NCBI GenBank assembly: GCA_023388055.1 | Contig: JAEWGW010000044.1 | Coordinates: 138,399-202,398 of the forward strand | Origin: Bacillota bacterium | Lineage (GTDB): Bacteria > Bacillota > Bacilli > Paenibacillales > NBRC-103111 | DNA: 64,000 nucleotides | Reading direction: 5' to 3' | In this document: piece by piece, positions 16,714 through 25,721 of the stretch | Position numbering within the stretch: position 1 is the stretch's first letter | How the letters are laid out: the number at the start of each line of letters is the position of its first letter | The notes under the pieces: generated by a model | The model's database searches: none | Told to the model about the DNA's origin: nothing | The model's input: the letters and a program-made list of their open reading frames with translations, nothing else | Translations under genes and position numbers: made by a program

Positions 16714-17673
16714 ATGGCGCAGTTTGTGGAGCAAAATGACCAGTTACAGCTCAGGGGCAGGGATTTCCTGGACCTGGAGGACTTTACCACCGAGGAATTG
16801 CAGTATCTGTTGGATTACGCCATTGAGCTGAAGCGCAAGCAGAAGGCAGGCGAGGTTTACCAGCCCTTGAAGGGCAAAACACTGGGGATGATCTTCGAAA
16901 AATCCTCCACCCGGACCCGGGTATCTTTCGAGGTGGGCATGTACCAGTTGGGCGGGCATCCGCTGTTCTTAAGCCGCAATGATCTGCAGATCGGCCGGGG
17001 CGAGCCCATTGCCGATACGGCCCAGGTGCTATCCCGTTATGTGGACGGCATTATGATCCGGACCTTCGCCCATACCACGCTGACGGATCTGGCCAAGTAT
17101 GCCTCCGTTCCCGTCATCAATGCCCTCACCGACTGGTCCCATCCCTGCCAGGCTATGGCGGATTACCAAACGGTGCTGGAGCAGAAGGGCAAGCTTGCCG
17201 GCCTTAAGGTTGCCTTTATCGGTGACGGTAACAACATGGCCCACTCCCTGATGATGGGCGCAGCCAAGTTCGGCATGCACTTTGCCATTGCCGCCCCGGA
17301 AGGATATCTGCCGGATGCGGAAATGACCGCACGCTCCATGACCGTAGCGGCTTCCACCGGCGGCAGCGTGCTGGTGACCGGAGATACCCGTGAGGCCATT
17401 GCCGATGCGGATATTGTCTACACTGATGTGTGGGCCAGCATGGGCTTTGAGGAAGAGCAGAAGATCCGGGAGAAGGCCTTCGCGGAGTATCAGGTGAACG
17501 AAGAGCTGGTGCAGTACGCCAAGCCGGATTATATGTTCCTCCACTGTCTGCCCGCCCACCGGGGCGAAGAGGTCAGTGCCGGAGTCATCGATGGCCCTAA
17601 CTCCCAGATTTTCGACGAGGCGGAAAACCGGCTTCACGCGCAAAAAGCAATTATGGCAGCGATTATGTCATAA
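16714..17673 (+). CDS. argF: Ornithine carbamoyltransferase
   Basis: A 319-residue cytosolic enzyme joining ornithine and carbamoyl phosphate to give citrulline. The carbamoyl-phosphate loop is EKSSTRTRVSFE, the ornithine loop is FLHCLPAHRGEEV, and DWSHPCQAMADYQT is the HPxQ motif. ATG 16714 follows GGGAGAGGGG at about 13 nt. The stop codon lies inside the first arm of repeat copy B. No carbamoyl-phosphate synthase gene is in the window. Confidence 0.95.
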   Translation: MAQFVEQNDQLQLRGRDFLDLEDFTTEELQYLLDYAIELKRKQKAGEVYQPLKGKTLGMIFEKSSTRTRVSFEVGMYQLGGHPLFLSRNDLQIGRGEPIADTAQVLSRYVDGIMIRTFAHTTLTDLAKYASVPVINALTDWSHPCQAMADYQTVLEQKGKLAGLKVAFIGDGNNMAHSLMMGAAKFGMHFAIAAPEGYLPDAEMTARSMTVAASTGGSVLVTGDTREAIADADIVYTDVWASMGFEEEQKIREKAFAEYQVNEELVQYAKPDYMFLHCLPAHRGEEVSAGVIDGPNSQIFDEAENRLHAQKAIMAAIMS

Positions 17674-17741
17674 CCTTGGTCCAAGCTACTAGCCGGATAA
17701 GGTTATGACCGCCTCGAAATTGGCACAGCCAATTTGAGGGC
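17667..17741 (+). repeat. Two-hairpin intergenic repeat, copy B
   Basis: Plus orientation. First hairpin: GTCATAACCTT (17667-17677, containing the argF stop) pairs perfectly with AAGGTTATGAC (17699-17709). Second hairpin: GCCTC-AAATTGGC with GCCAATTT-GAGGGC, ending at 17741. Compared with copies A and C, the first stem changed on both sides (CCTT/AAGG against CAT/ATG), preserving pairing. Confidence 0.8.
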
Positions 17742-17795
17742 ATACTCGTGTACAATAGAGGGTAAACGTGAAATTGAGAGGAGCATCAACTTAAC

Positions 17796-19028
17796 ATGGC
17801 AAAGCAAAAAATAGTTCTCGCGTATTCCGGCGGTCTGGATACCTCGGTGATCCTGGCTTGGCTGAAGCACACCTACGATGCGGAGATCATTACCTTCACT
17901 GCCGACATCGGCCAAAAGGATGAGCTGGACGGCCTGGAGGCCAAGGCTCTGGCCACAGGCGCCTCCAAGGTGTACATCGACGATCTGCGGGACGAGTTCG
18001 CCAAGGACTTCATCTATCCCATGTTCCAGGCAGGCGCCCTGTATGAAGGCCAATACCTGCTGGGCACCAGTATCGCCCGTCCGCTGATCGCCAAGCGGAT
18101 GGTGGAAATCGCCCGTGCTGAAGGCGCAACCGCCATCGCCCACGGCGCAACCGGCAAGGGCAACGACCAGGTCCGCTTCGAGCTGACCGCGGCAGCCCTG
18201 GCTCCGGAGCTGGAGGTCATCGCTCCTTGGCGTTCGGAGCAGTTCCGTGAAGAGTTCCCGGGCCGCGCCGAAATGATCGCCTATGCCGAAGCCCATGGCA
18301 TTCCCGTACAGGCTTCCGCAGCCAAACCTTACTCCACGGACCGTAACCTGCTGCATATCAGCTTCGAAAGCGGCATTCTGGAGGATCCCTGGTTTGATCC
18401 CAGCGCTGAGTCTAACAAGGGGATGTTCGTGCTGAGCGTAGCTCCCGAGGATGCGCCGGACCAGCCTGAATATGTGGAGCTGGAATTCACCCAAGGGGAC
18501 TGTACTGCCATTAACGGCGTTCCGGTAAATCCGCTGGAAGCTATGGAGAAGCTTAACGAGCTGGGCGGCAAACACGGCATCGGCCGTGTGGACATGGTGG
18601 AAAACCGCTTCGTGGGTATGAAGAGCCGCGGCGTGTATGAAACTCCCGGCGGCACCATTCTGTTCACCGCTCACCGGAAGATGGAATCCATCACTATGGA
18701 CCGCGATGTCATGCATCTGCGGGATTCCCTGATTTCCAAGTACGCCTCCCTGGTGTACAACGGCTTCTGGTTTGCACCGGAGCGTCTGGCGCTGCAGGCG
18801 CTGGTATCCGAAAGCCAGAAGAATGTCACCGGAACCGTACGCCTCAAGCTGTACAAGGGCAATGTGATCGGCGCCGGCGTGAAGAGCCCGGTGAGCCTGT
18901 ATAACCCGAACATCGCCACTATGGAAGCCGATCCGACCCAAGCCTACAACCAGAATGACGCGACAGGCTTTATCCGCCTGAATGCGCTGCGCTTGAAGGT
19001 ATCGTCCGGCGTGGATCAAACCAAATAA
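17796..19028 (+). CDS. argG: Argininosuccinate synthase
   Basis: A 410-residue N-type ATP pyrophosphatase that condenses citrulline and aspartate. The PP-loop is VLAYSGGLDTSV; AHGATGKGNDQVRFEL and YSTDRNLLHISFESGILEDP are strongly conserved family segments. ATG 17796 follows a GAGAGGAGC ribosome site. A 122-bp gap with repeat copy B and a -10-like TACAAT (17751-17756) separates it from argF, so it may have some transcription of its own. Confidence 0.96.
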   Translation: MAKQKIVLAYSGGLDTSVILAWLKHTYDAEIITFTADIGQKDELDGLEAKALATGASKVYIDDLRDEFAKDFIYPMFQAGALYEGQYLLGTSIARPLIAKRMVEIARAEGATAIAHGATGKGNDQVRFELTAAALAPELEVIAPWRSEQFREEFPGRAEMIAYAEAHGIPVQASAAKPYSTDRNLLHISFESGILEDPWFDPSAESNKGMFVLSVAPEDAPDQPEYVELEFTQGDCTAINGVPVNPLEAMEKLNELGGKHGIGRVDMVENRFVGMKSRGVYETPGGTILFTAHRKMESITMDRDVMHLRDSLISKYASLVYNGFWFAPERLALQALVSESQKNVTGTVRLKLYKGNVIGAGVKSPVSLYNPNIATMEADPTQAYNQNDATGFIRLNALRLKVSSGVDQTK

Positions 19029-19169
19029 ACGAATCGTATGCAGGAAAAGGGACGGGCTGCCGGAGGGTTCGGCAGTCCGTTTCTTGCGGAGAATTACCGC
19101 CGATTATTGTGTATAATAGAACGAAGATTGCGATAGATAGTGCGAGAGCAGACAGAGGAGGGCAAGCGC

Positions 19170-20585
19170 GTGTCAAAATTGTGGGGCGGACGTTTTACCA
19201 AACAAACGGATCAACTGGTGGAGGAATATACGGCTTCCATTACCTTCGATAAGGAGCTGGCGGAGGAGGATATCCAAGGCAGCCTGGCCCACGTGGCCAT
19301 GCTGGGCAAATGCGGGATTTTGCCACTGGCGGATGTGGAGAAAATTACGGACGGCCTTCATCTGGTGTCCAACCGGATCAAACGTGGAGAGCAGGAGTTT
19401 TCCATCGGTGACGAAGATATTCATATGAATATCGAAAAGGCACTCATCGACGAAATCGGACCGGTAGGCGGCAAGCTTCATACGGGCCGCAGCCGCAATG
19501 ACCAGGTGGCCACGGACATGCATTTGTACCTGCGCAAGCGGGTGGTGCATTTTGTCGGACTGCTGGCCAAGCTGCAGGAGGCGCTCATTGGTCAGGCCAA
19601 GGCCAACCTGGATACCATTGTCCCCGGCTATACCCATCTGCAGCGGGCCCAGCCGATTCTTTTCGCCCATCATCTGATGGCCTATGTTTCCATGTTCCAG
19701 CGGGATGCGGAGCGCCTTACGGATAGCTACAAGCGGGTGAATATGCTGCCCCTAGGAGCTGGTGCATTGGCTGGCACCACCTTTCCCATCGACCGCCATT
19801 TTGTGGCCGGACGGCTGGGCTTTGAGCGTGTGTACGAAAACAGTCTGGACGCGGTAAGCGACCGGGACTTTATTCTGGAGTTCCTGAGCAACGCCTCCCT
19901 GATTATGATGCATCTTTCCCGGCTCAGTGAGGAGCTGATTCTGTGGTCCAGCAATGAGTTTGCCTTCGTAGAGCTGGATGACGCCTTCTGCACCGGCTCG
20001 AGCATTATGCCGCAGAAGAAGAATCCCGACGTGCCGGAGCTGGTCCGGGGCAAAACCGGCCGGGTCTACGGCAACCTGATGGGTCTCCTGACCGTCCTGA
20101 AGTCCTTGCCGTTGGCATACAACAAGGACATGCAGGAGGATAAGGAAGGTATGCTGGACACCGTGAAAACCCTGGACGGCGCTCTTCAGCTGTTCGCTCC
20201 CATGATCTCCACCATGAAGGTGAATAAGGAGCGGATGCGCCAGGCCGTCAACCAGGACTTCTCCAATGCCACCGACATTGCCGACTACCTGGTTAACAAG
20301 GGAATGCCCTTCCGGCAAGCCCACGAAGTGATCGGCAAGCTGGTGCTGTACAGCATCGAGCACAAGAAATATCTGCTGGATCTGGAGCTGTCCGAATACC
20401 ACAGCTTCTCCAAGCTGTTCGGCGACGACATCTATACCGTGCTCCAGCCGGAGCATGTGGTCAACGCGCGTAATGTCTACGGCGGCACGGCGTCCGCACA
20501 GGTGGCGGCGGCGGTGGAGCGGGCGGAAGCGGCGCTGCAGGAGCTTCAAGGCTGGCATAAGGAATACACCGAAAAGAGCAAATAA
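19170..20585 (+). CDS. argH: Argininosuccinate lyase
   Basis: A 471-residue enzyme of the fumarase/aspartase superfamily that splits argininosuccinate into arginine and fumarate. Conserved pieces: MSKLWGGRF at the start, GRSRNDQVATDMHLYLR, and the signature GSSIMPQKKNPDVPELVRGK with its catalytic Ser. GTG 19170 is chosen for the GAGGAGGGC site upstream and family length; the open frame back to 19140 is not conserved-looking. A TATAAT at 19112-19117 could provide local transcription. Last gene of the arginine cluster, followed by a terminator. Confidence 0.96.
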   Translation: MSKLWGGRFTKQTDQLVEEYTASITFDKELAEEDIQGSLAHVAMLGKCGILPLADVEKITDGLHLVSNRIKRGEQEFSIGDEDIHMNIEKALIDEIGPVGGKLHTGRSRNDQVATDMHLYLRKRVVHFVGLLAKLQEALIGQAKANLDTIVPGYTHLQRAQPILFAHHLMAYVSMFQRDAERLTDSYKRVNMLPLGAGALAGTTFPIDRHFVAGRLGFERVYENSLDAVSDRDFILEFLSNASLIMMHLSRLSEELILWSSNEFAFVELDDAFCTGSSIMPQKKNPDVPELVRGKTGRVYGNLMGLLTVLKSLPLAYNKDMQEDKEGMLDTVKTLDGALQLFAPMISTMKVNKERMRQAVNQDFSNATDIADYLVNKGMPFRQAHEVIGKLVLYSIEHKKYLLDLELSEYHSFSKLFGDDIYTVLQPEHVVNARNVYGGTASAQVAAAVERAEAALQELQGWHKEYTEKSK

Positions 20586-20590
20586 TACAA

Positions 20591-20629
20591 AATCCCCGGG
20601 CTCCCAAAAGGAGTGCCGGGGATTTTTTT
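20591..20629 (+). terminator. Terminator after argH
   Basis: AATCCCCGG-GCTCC pairs with GGAGT-CCGGGGATT across an AAAA-type loop and runs into seven T. Confidence 0.9.
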
Positions 20630-20654
20630 GTATCTGTAAAAAAAGCAGGGCTGA

Positions 20655-21536
20655 CTATTCCACAACAAGCTCGATATCTCCCGTATCCGCACGGGCCTGC
20701 AGCAGCGGGCCTCCGTCGGACAGCTGGCCCTCTATCCGGCGCTTCTCCATCCGCTTGGAGCTAAACTGATCCTGTGAGGGAATCTGCAGGGTGGTCCGGC
20801 CGGTATCCGTGGCGAAATTCACTTCTGCCGGGAAAACCTTGGCCAGGTTCAGGCGGATATCCCCCGTATCAGTCTGCAGGTCCGCAGCTGCCGGAAGGGC
20901 ATCCAGCCCGGCAATAATATGTCCGGTATCCGTCCGGAGTGACAGCTTTGCGGATAAATGGTTCAGCCTCATGGTGCCGGTATCGCTGCGTGCTGAAAGG
21001 CTTTTGCCGGTAAACCCGTCCAGACGAATTTCGCCGGTGTCAGTCTTTACCTCCAGTGTATCCGCTTGAAGAGCCGGCAGGGTAATCCTCCCTGTATCCG
21101 CACTAAAGGAAAGGCTGCGGTACACCTTCTCCGGCAGCTCCACGGTAACCTCCAGTTTGTTAGAGAACAACTGGAATAACTGGGTCACGTCGATTCCGAT
21201 TGAGAACCGTTTGGTAGTACGCGCTACCGCTTTTACCTCGCCGCTACGGTTATCCAGCTCAATCTTGGCATACTTCGCATCGGCTTCACGGACCCGTCCG
21301 CTTAGCTTGATCCGCAATTGATCACTGGAGGTGGATATTACGGTAATTGGAGTCGTATCCGTCTGCAGCGAGAAGGATTGGACGGTTGCTGCATCCAGCT
21401 CCTTTTGAACATCCAGGTCTATGGTGGTATTGTCGATGACCCCAACCCGGTACAGAAGCAGCAGCCCGCCGATCCCGATCAAGGTACAGGCCAGCGCCGT
21501 CATTACAATTTGCTTCAAACTCCATTTCAAATTCAT
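20655..21536 (-). CDS. DUF4097 membrane-anchored beta-repeat protein
   Basis: 293 residues: a short cytosolic N-terminus, one transmembrane helix (residues ~10-30, IVMTALACTLIGIGGLLLLY) and an outside domain built of repeated SADTGRITL / VKTDTGEIRL / SRSDTGTMRL / LRTDTGHIIA units, a right-handed beta pattern typical of DUF4097. The family is often paired with DUF1700 membrane proteins in envelope-stress operons. The start lies 1 nt after the stop of the upstream gene, with its GGGGGGAC ribosome site inside that gene, so the two are translationally coupled. Role in envelope stress is inferred from family context. Confidence 0.85.
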   Translation of the reverse strand: MNLKWSLKQIVMTALACTLIGIGGLLLLYRVGVIDNTTIDLDVQKELDAATVQSFSLQTDTTPITVISTSSDQLRIKLSGRVREADAKYAKIELDNRSGEVKAVARTTKRFSIGIDVTQLFQLFSNKLEVTVELPEKVYRSLSFSADTGRITLPALQADTLEVKTDTGEIRLDGFTGKSLSARSDTGTMRLNHLSAKLSLRTDTGHIIAGLDALPAAADLQTDTGDIRLNLAKVFPAEVNFATDTGRTTLQIPSQDQFSSKRMEKRRIEGQLSDGGPLLQARADTGDIELVVE

Positions 21537-21537
21537 G

Positions 21538-22080
21538 CTAGTCCCCCCTGACCAGTCTGAGATTCAAGGCCACATAGCGTTTGACCACAGACCAGAAGGC
21601 AATATTTAGTTTCCACATAGCTGCACCCAGCAGAATTCCCAGCCCGCTTAATGCCATGGTGGTGAAAATCTCCAGAAGCAATAAATCCACAGTAGCGGGA
21701 ATTCCCGTGCCAATAATCACCCAGACCAGGCTGAAGGCGAACAATACGGCCACCAGGGAGAAGGAGAACAGCAGCAAGGCTATGGTCATAAAAGGAGCCA
21801 ACACGAAAATCAGATTGAACAGCAGCAGTGCGGCTGCTGCCGCATACGGCCGGAAGCCTCCCTTGCCGGCTGCATGGGTCCGGTGGTTCTGCATATGGGA
21901 CGGCTGCTCCACGGGAACGGGTATAAAGCCCAGGGAGCGGATAATGTCCTCTTCACTTTTGCCGCCGGCTTCGGCCTGGCGGAACAAATCCTCATACACG
22001 TCGAGTATATTCTCTTGCTCCTCCGGAGGCAATCCGCGGAGACGGGCCCGGAGCTGCTGGAAGAAATCGGCCTTTGACAT
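21538..22080 (-). CDS. DUF1700 membrane protein
   Basis: 180 residues. The N-terminal ~60 residues (MSKADFFQQLRARLRGLPPE, then a helical DVYEDLFRQAEAGGKSEEDI segment) match the soluble part of DUF1700 (HAAS-like) proteins; four hydrophobic segments follow from residue ~75. ATG 22080 is chosen because AGGGG is 6 nt upstream; the ATG at 22086 abuts that site. These genes normally follow a PadR-family regulator gene, but none is present here; a PadR-type operator is (22164-22179). First gene of a two-gene operon with DUF4097. Confidence 0.85.
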   Translation of the reverse strand: MSKADFFQQLRARLRGLPPEEQENILDVYEDLFRQAEAGGKSEEDIIRSLGFIPVPVEQPSHMQNHRTHAAGKGGFRPYAAAAALLLFNLIFVLAPFMTIALLLFSFSLVAVLFAFSLVWVIIGTGIPATVDLLLLEIFTTMALSGLGILLGAAMWKLNIAFWSVVKRYVALNLRLVRGD

Positions 22081-22122
22081 GTGCATCCCCTGCTTCTTTT
22101 CTTGATGAACAGCTTGATACTT

Positions 22123-22179
22123 AGTATAGCAGGCAATATACGGGGGACGAAGTAACCGCAGTCATGTGACCTGTCACAT
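22123..22179 (-). promoter_or_regulatory. DUF1700 operon promoter and PadR-type operator
   Basis: On the minus strand an extended -10 TGC-TATACT (TATACT complement at 22123-22128). The palindrome ATGTGAC-CT-GTCACAT at 22164-22179 matches the PadR consensus ATGT-N8-ACAT exactly and lies upstream of the -35 region. The -35 itself is poor. Confidence 0.5.
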
Positions 22180-22306
22180 TCTCGGCAAACCTCCTGGAGA
22201 GTAATATGACAGAAGTGAAGAGGGGAATCGGACATCAGACCGGGGCAGGACTATCCCGGAGACCAGCATAGAAGCGGGCTTCTGACAGCCGGGTGCTCCA
22301 TTAAGC

Positions 22307-23770
22307 CTACCGGAAGCGGGGCCCTTCCACCCCGTCCTCCAGCATCCCCTCCTTGCCCTCGCTGCCGGGACCCGCACTCTCACCGGCTTTGCCGCCTACC
22401 GCCACCAGGGCCGGCTGGGGCTGATAACGGTCCCGCGAAATGAGCTCCCTAGAGAGGATGGTGCCGTTCTCCCGTTTGGTGCGGTAGGTTTCCACCACAT
22501 AACCCGGTTTGCCCTTCTGCAGCACCTCACGCTGGCCTATGCGGAGCGTGGGATTGATAACCGTTTTGACCGGGGCCTCCAGCTCCTCCACGGTGACGGA
22601 CTCAATGTCGAAGGACTGGGTCTGGGGCAGTGTGCCGAACAGCTTCACCGTCAGCTTGTTGGATTCGGTTACGGTGCGGATCAACAGATAGGCGCCTGTA
22701 TTGTTGCGGAACCTAAAATTAATATACCCCTCCGAGAAGGTGGCATCCTGTCCCAACGGCACATAGCTTACCGGCAGGGAATGATTCCGCCGTTCCACAA
22801 TCTCAAGCCCGGCCCGCAGCACCGCATTGTACAAGGTGGAGGAAACCTGGCAGATCCCGCCGCCCACGCCGGGAACCAGCTTGCCGTTATAGATGACCGG
22901 GGCCTCCCGGAAGCCAAAGCGGCTTTTGGTTTCTTCAATAACTGGAGCGTAATCGAATATATCCCCCGGTGCAAGAATCCGGTCTTGAATGGTTTTGGCA
23001 GCGGCGACAATATTGTGCAGGCGCCCTTCGCCGCCGGGAAGAATGGTAGTGGCGAATTCGCTGATTTTGCGTTCAATGCCCTGACCGGCCAGAGAATCAT
23101 GGGTGACCTGGGCGCGGATCTCCGTAAGGGGCACCGGGATCACCACGGGATCTGTCTTGGGCGCCTCCTGCTCCGGAGCCAATCCGCGCCACATGGAGAG
23201 CCAGTCTGTAGCCAGCAGGCTGTCCAGCAATTTCTTCTCGTCCACCCGGTGCACCGGGATATCCGGAATGATCTCCACCCGGTCCTGTCCGGTAATGACC
23301 CGCTTGGCCGGTGTGGGTTGTTTGGCATGCAGCTCCGTCCAGGTTTGTTTGACGAATCCGGCATAAGCTCCCTCATCGTACAAAATCCCCATGGGCAGGT
23401 CGCGGTTGCGAAGCTGCCATTTATGCCAGGCGCGCCGGAAGGGGCTGCCGCTCCGAAGCTCCGCCAGTGCCTGCCGGGAGGCGGATGCATCCCAGCGCAG
23501 CCCCGTGCTGCCGAAGGCGGACGCTTGCTCGGCGCCGGGCACCTCCGAGGCAAAACGGAGCCGCCAGCCCGCCGTTTGCGTCAGATGGGCTTCCAGCAGC
23601 TGCTCCGCCCGGGCAAGCGGCAGCCCGCTTACGGGAATTCCGCCGAAGGCCAGGCCATGTGGCATTTGATCATCCAGGCCGTATGTTCTGATTCCCCATA
23701 AGCCGCCGGCTGCCAGAAGCAGCAGCACACCGGCCGCCGCGGCTGCACGCTTGTGTTTGTCCGCTAACAT
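22307..23770 (-). CDS. VanW-family protein with G5 domain (YoaR-like)
   Basis: 487 residues, one N-terminal membrane helix (residues ~10-26), a YoaR-type putative peptidoglycan-binding segment (~40-240), the VanW domain (~270-370, with GIFDYAP-like LAPGDIFDYAPVIEE, PGVGGGICQVSSTLYNAVL and RRNHSLPVSYVPLGQDA), and a C-terminal G5 domain (~380-450, ending TRxxNG-type RTKRENGTILSREL). The tail is Gly/Glu-rich. VanW proteins are cell-surface proteins near peptidoglycan genes; the biochemical role is not settled. Divergent from ftsE. GGGGGTG ribosome site upstream of ATG 23770. Confidence 0.9.
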   Translation of the reverse strand: MLADKHKRAAAAAGVLLLLAAGGLWGIRTYGLDDQMPHGLAFGGIPVSGLPLARAEQLLEAHLTQTAGWRLRFASEVPGAEQASAFGSTGLRWDASASRQALAELRSGSPFRRAWHKWQLRNRDLPMGILYDEGAYAGFVKQTWTELHAKQPTPAKRVITGQDRVEIIPDIPVHRVDEKKLLDSLLATDWLSMWRGLAPEQEAPKTDPVVIPVPLTEIRAQVTHDSLAGQGIERKISEFATTILPGGEGRLHNIVAAAKTIQDRILAPGDIFDYAPVIEETKSRFGFREAPVIYNGKLVPGVGGGICQVSSTLYNAVLRAGLEIVERRNHSLPVSYVPLGQDATFSEGYINFRFRNNTGAYLLIRTVTESNKLTVKLFGTLPQTQSFDIESVTVEELEAPVKTVINPTLRIGQREVLQKGKPGYVVETYRTKRENGTILSRELISRDRYQPQPALVAVGGKAGESAGPGSEGKEGMLEDGVEGPRFR

Positions 23771-24099
23771 GGGGACACCCCCTAAACGTTTGTATGAGAG
23801 AGGTTTGGTCCGCAGCCAACGGCAGCAGCCCGAGGTCCAAGCCTTCTCCTACCACTATATGAGCGTGTCCGCCGAAATAGTTCACCTTGTCCGGAAGGCG
23901 CTTCATGGCGTATTCCGCCCGCAGACAATTCCCGGATTTTCACAGAAAAGTGTACATTTCATGGAATCTTACGGAAAATCGCTTCCGCGATAAAGGAATA
24001 ACAGTTTTTCTGTCGAAGTTTAATAAGCTGACTGTGTTTTCAGGCTATTTGTGTTACCAACGCGCTGTCCGATCATTATGAAAGAGTGGATGTGATACT
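23771..24099. other. Divergent intergenic region between VanW gene and ftsE
   Basis: 329 bp that must hold promoters for both directions. I could not assign a convincing -35/-10 pair for either; TATAGT on the minus strand near 23856 and AT-rich sequence at 23995-24045 are the only candidates. No ORF or repeat recognised. Confidence 0.4.
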
Positions 24100-24786
24100 G
24101 TGATCGAAATGCAAGACGTCTGGAAAACGTATCCGGACGGAACACACGCCATACGGGGCATCAACCTCAAGGTGGACCGCAATGAATTCGTATACGTGGT
24201 GGGGCCTTCCGGCGCAGGCAAATCGACCTTCATGAAGATGATTTACCGCGAGGAAAAGCCCACCAAGGGGCATATTTTTGTCAACGGATTTAATCTCGCC
24301 AAGCTGAAACCGCGGAAAATACCTTTTTTGCGGCGGAATATCGGGGTTATCTTCCAGGACTTCCGGCTCCTGCCCAAGATGACCGTGTCGGAAAATATCG
24401 CGTTTGCCATGGAAGTCATCGAAACCCCCAAGAAGCTGATCCGTAAGCGCACCCTGGAGGTGCTGGAGCTGGTCAAGCTGCGGGACAAGGCAGATTCGCT
24501 GCCGACCCAGCTGTCGGGAGGAGAGCAGCAGCGGGTGGCTATTGCCAGAGCCATTGTCAACAGCCCATCGGTTATCATCGCCGACGAGCCTACGGGCAAT
24601 CTGGACCCGGATACCTCCTGGGATATCATGAAGCTGATGGAAGAGATCAACTATCGGGGCACCACCATCATTATGGCGACCCACAACAAAGAGATCGTGA
24701 ACTCCATGCGCAAGCGGGTTATCGCTGTGGAGAAGGGCCTCATCGCCCGCGACCAGGCGAGAGGGGATTACGGTTATGAAGATTAG
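24100..24786 (+). CDS. ftsE: Cell-division ATP-binding protein FtsE
   Basis: A 228-residue ABC ATPase with Walker A GPSGAGKST, Q-loop FQDFRLLPKMTV, signature LSGGEQQRVAIARA, Walker B IIADEPTGNLD and H-loop ATHN. With FtsX it forms a membrane complex that does not move a solute but switches on peptidoglycan hydrolases outside the cell. GTG 24100 starts it. Its stop overlaps ftsX by 11 bp. Downstream M23 and Ctp/MinJ-like genes complete a division and wall-remodelling operon or neighbourhood. Confidence 0.96.
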   Translation: MIEMQDVWKTYPDGTHAIRGINLKVDRNEFVYVVGPSGAGKSTFMKMIYREEKPTKGHIFVNGFNLAKLKPRKIPFLRRNIGVIFQDFRLLPKMTVSENIAFAMEVIETPKKLIRKRTLEVLELVKLRDKADSLPTQLSGGEQQRVAIARAIVNSPSVIIADEPTGNLDPDTSWDIMKLMEEINYRGTTIIMATHNKEIVNSMRKRVIAVEKGLIARDQARGDYGYED

Positions 24787-25693
24787 TACCCTGGGCAGAC
24801 ACTTCCGGGAAGGAGGCAAAAGCCTCATCCGCAACGGCTGGATGACCTTCGCCTCAGTCAGCTCCATCGCCATTTCCCTGTTTATCCTGGGCATCTTCCT
24901 GCTGCTGGCGGTGAATGTCAACCACATGTCCGCGCAAATCGAATCCAAGGTTGAAATCAAGGTGTTTCTTGATGTGAATATTGCCCAGGAAAGTGTCGCC
25001 AAGCTGCGTTCCGAGCTGGAGGCGCTGGAGGGGGTTGCGCAGGTGGATTATATCTCCAAGGATGAGGGGCTCGCTCTGATGCGCGAGCGCATGGGCGAAA
25101 CCGGCAAGCAGTACCTGGAGGGGATGGACGGGGAGAACAATCCCTTGAATGACGCTTTTACGGTGACGGCCAAGGAACCGCGGGAGGTTGGGGATGTGAC
25201 CGCCCGGATCGTGGCCCTGAACGAATCCAAGAATCCGAAACCGATGGTCAAGGTGGACTACGGCAAATCCACAGTAGACACCCTGTTCAGAATTACCGGC
25301 ATCGTGCGCAACATCGGCCTGATTCTGGTAGCCTGCCTGGCTTTAACGGCGATGTTCCTTATATCGAATACCATTAAGCTGACCATTATGGCCCGCGACA
25401 GGGAGATCAAGATTATGAAGCTGGTTGGTGCCACCAACGGCTTCATCCGCTGGCCTTTCTTTATAGAAGGGGCGCTTCTGGGTGTGATCGGCTCGGCCAT
25501 TCCCGCAGGGGTGCTCCTGTACGGCTACTACCGGCTGGTGGATTCCAGCCGTTCCGGTCTCGAAACGATGATGATGGAATTGAAGCCTTTTGATGACGTG
25601 CATCTGCAATTGTTGGCGATCCTCCTGGCCATTGGCATCGGGATCGGCATCTGGGGAAGTCTGTTGTCTGTCCGCAAATATTTGAAGGCCTAA
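24776..25693 (+). CDS. ftsX: Cell-division permease-like protein FtsX
   Basis: A 305-residue membrane protein with one helix near residues 22-45, an outside loop domain (~46-170, KVEIKVFLDVNIAQE ... VDYISKDEGLALM), and three C-terminal helices, the four-helix plan of FtsX. Conserved features are the MKISTLGRHFREG start and the cytosolic MARDREIKIMKLVGATNGFI coupling segment that contacts FtsE. The outside loop is expected to bind a coiled-coil hydrolase, and the next gene encodes exactly such a protein. Confidence 0.96.
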   Translation: MKISTLGRHFREGGKSLIRNGWMTFASVSSIAISLFILGIFLLLAVNVNHMSAQIESKVEIKVFLDVNIAQESVAKLRSELEALEGVAQVDYISKDEGLALMRERMGETGKQYLEGMDGENNPLNDAFTVTAKEPREVGDVTARIVALNESKNPKPMVKVDYGKSTVDTLFRITGIVRNIGLILVACLALTAMFLISNTIKLTIMARDREIKIMKLVGATNGFIRWPFFIEGALLGVIGSAIPAGVLLYGYYRLVDSSRSGLETMMMELKPFDDVHLQLLAILLAIGIGIGIWGSLLSVRKYLKA

Positions 25694-25721
25694 ATATGTT
25701 GTTTCAGGAGGAAAACGGTCG

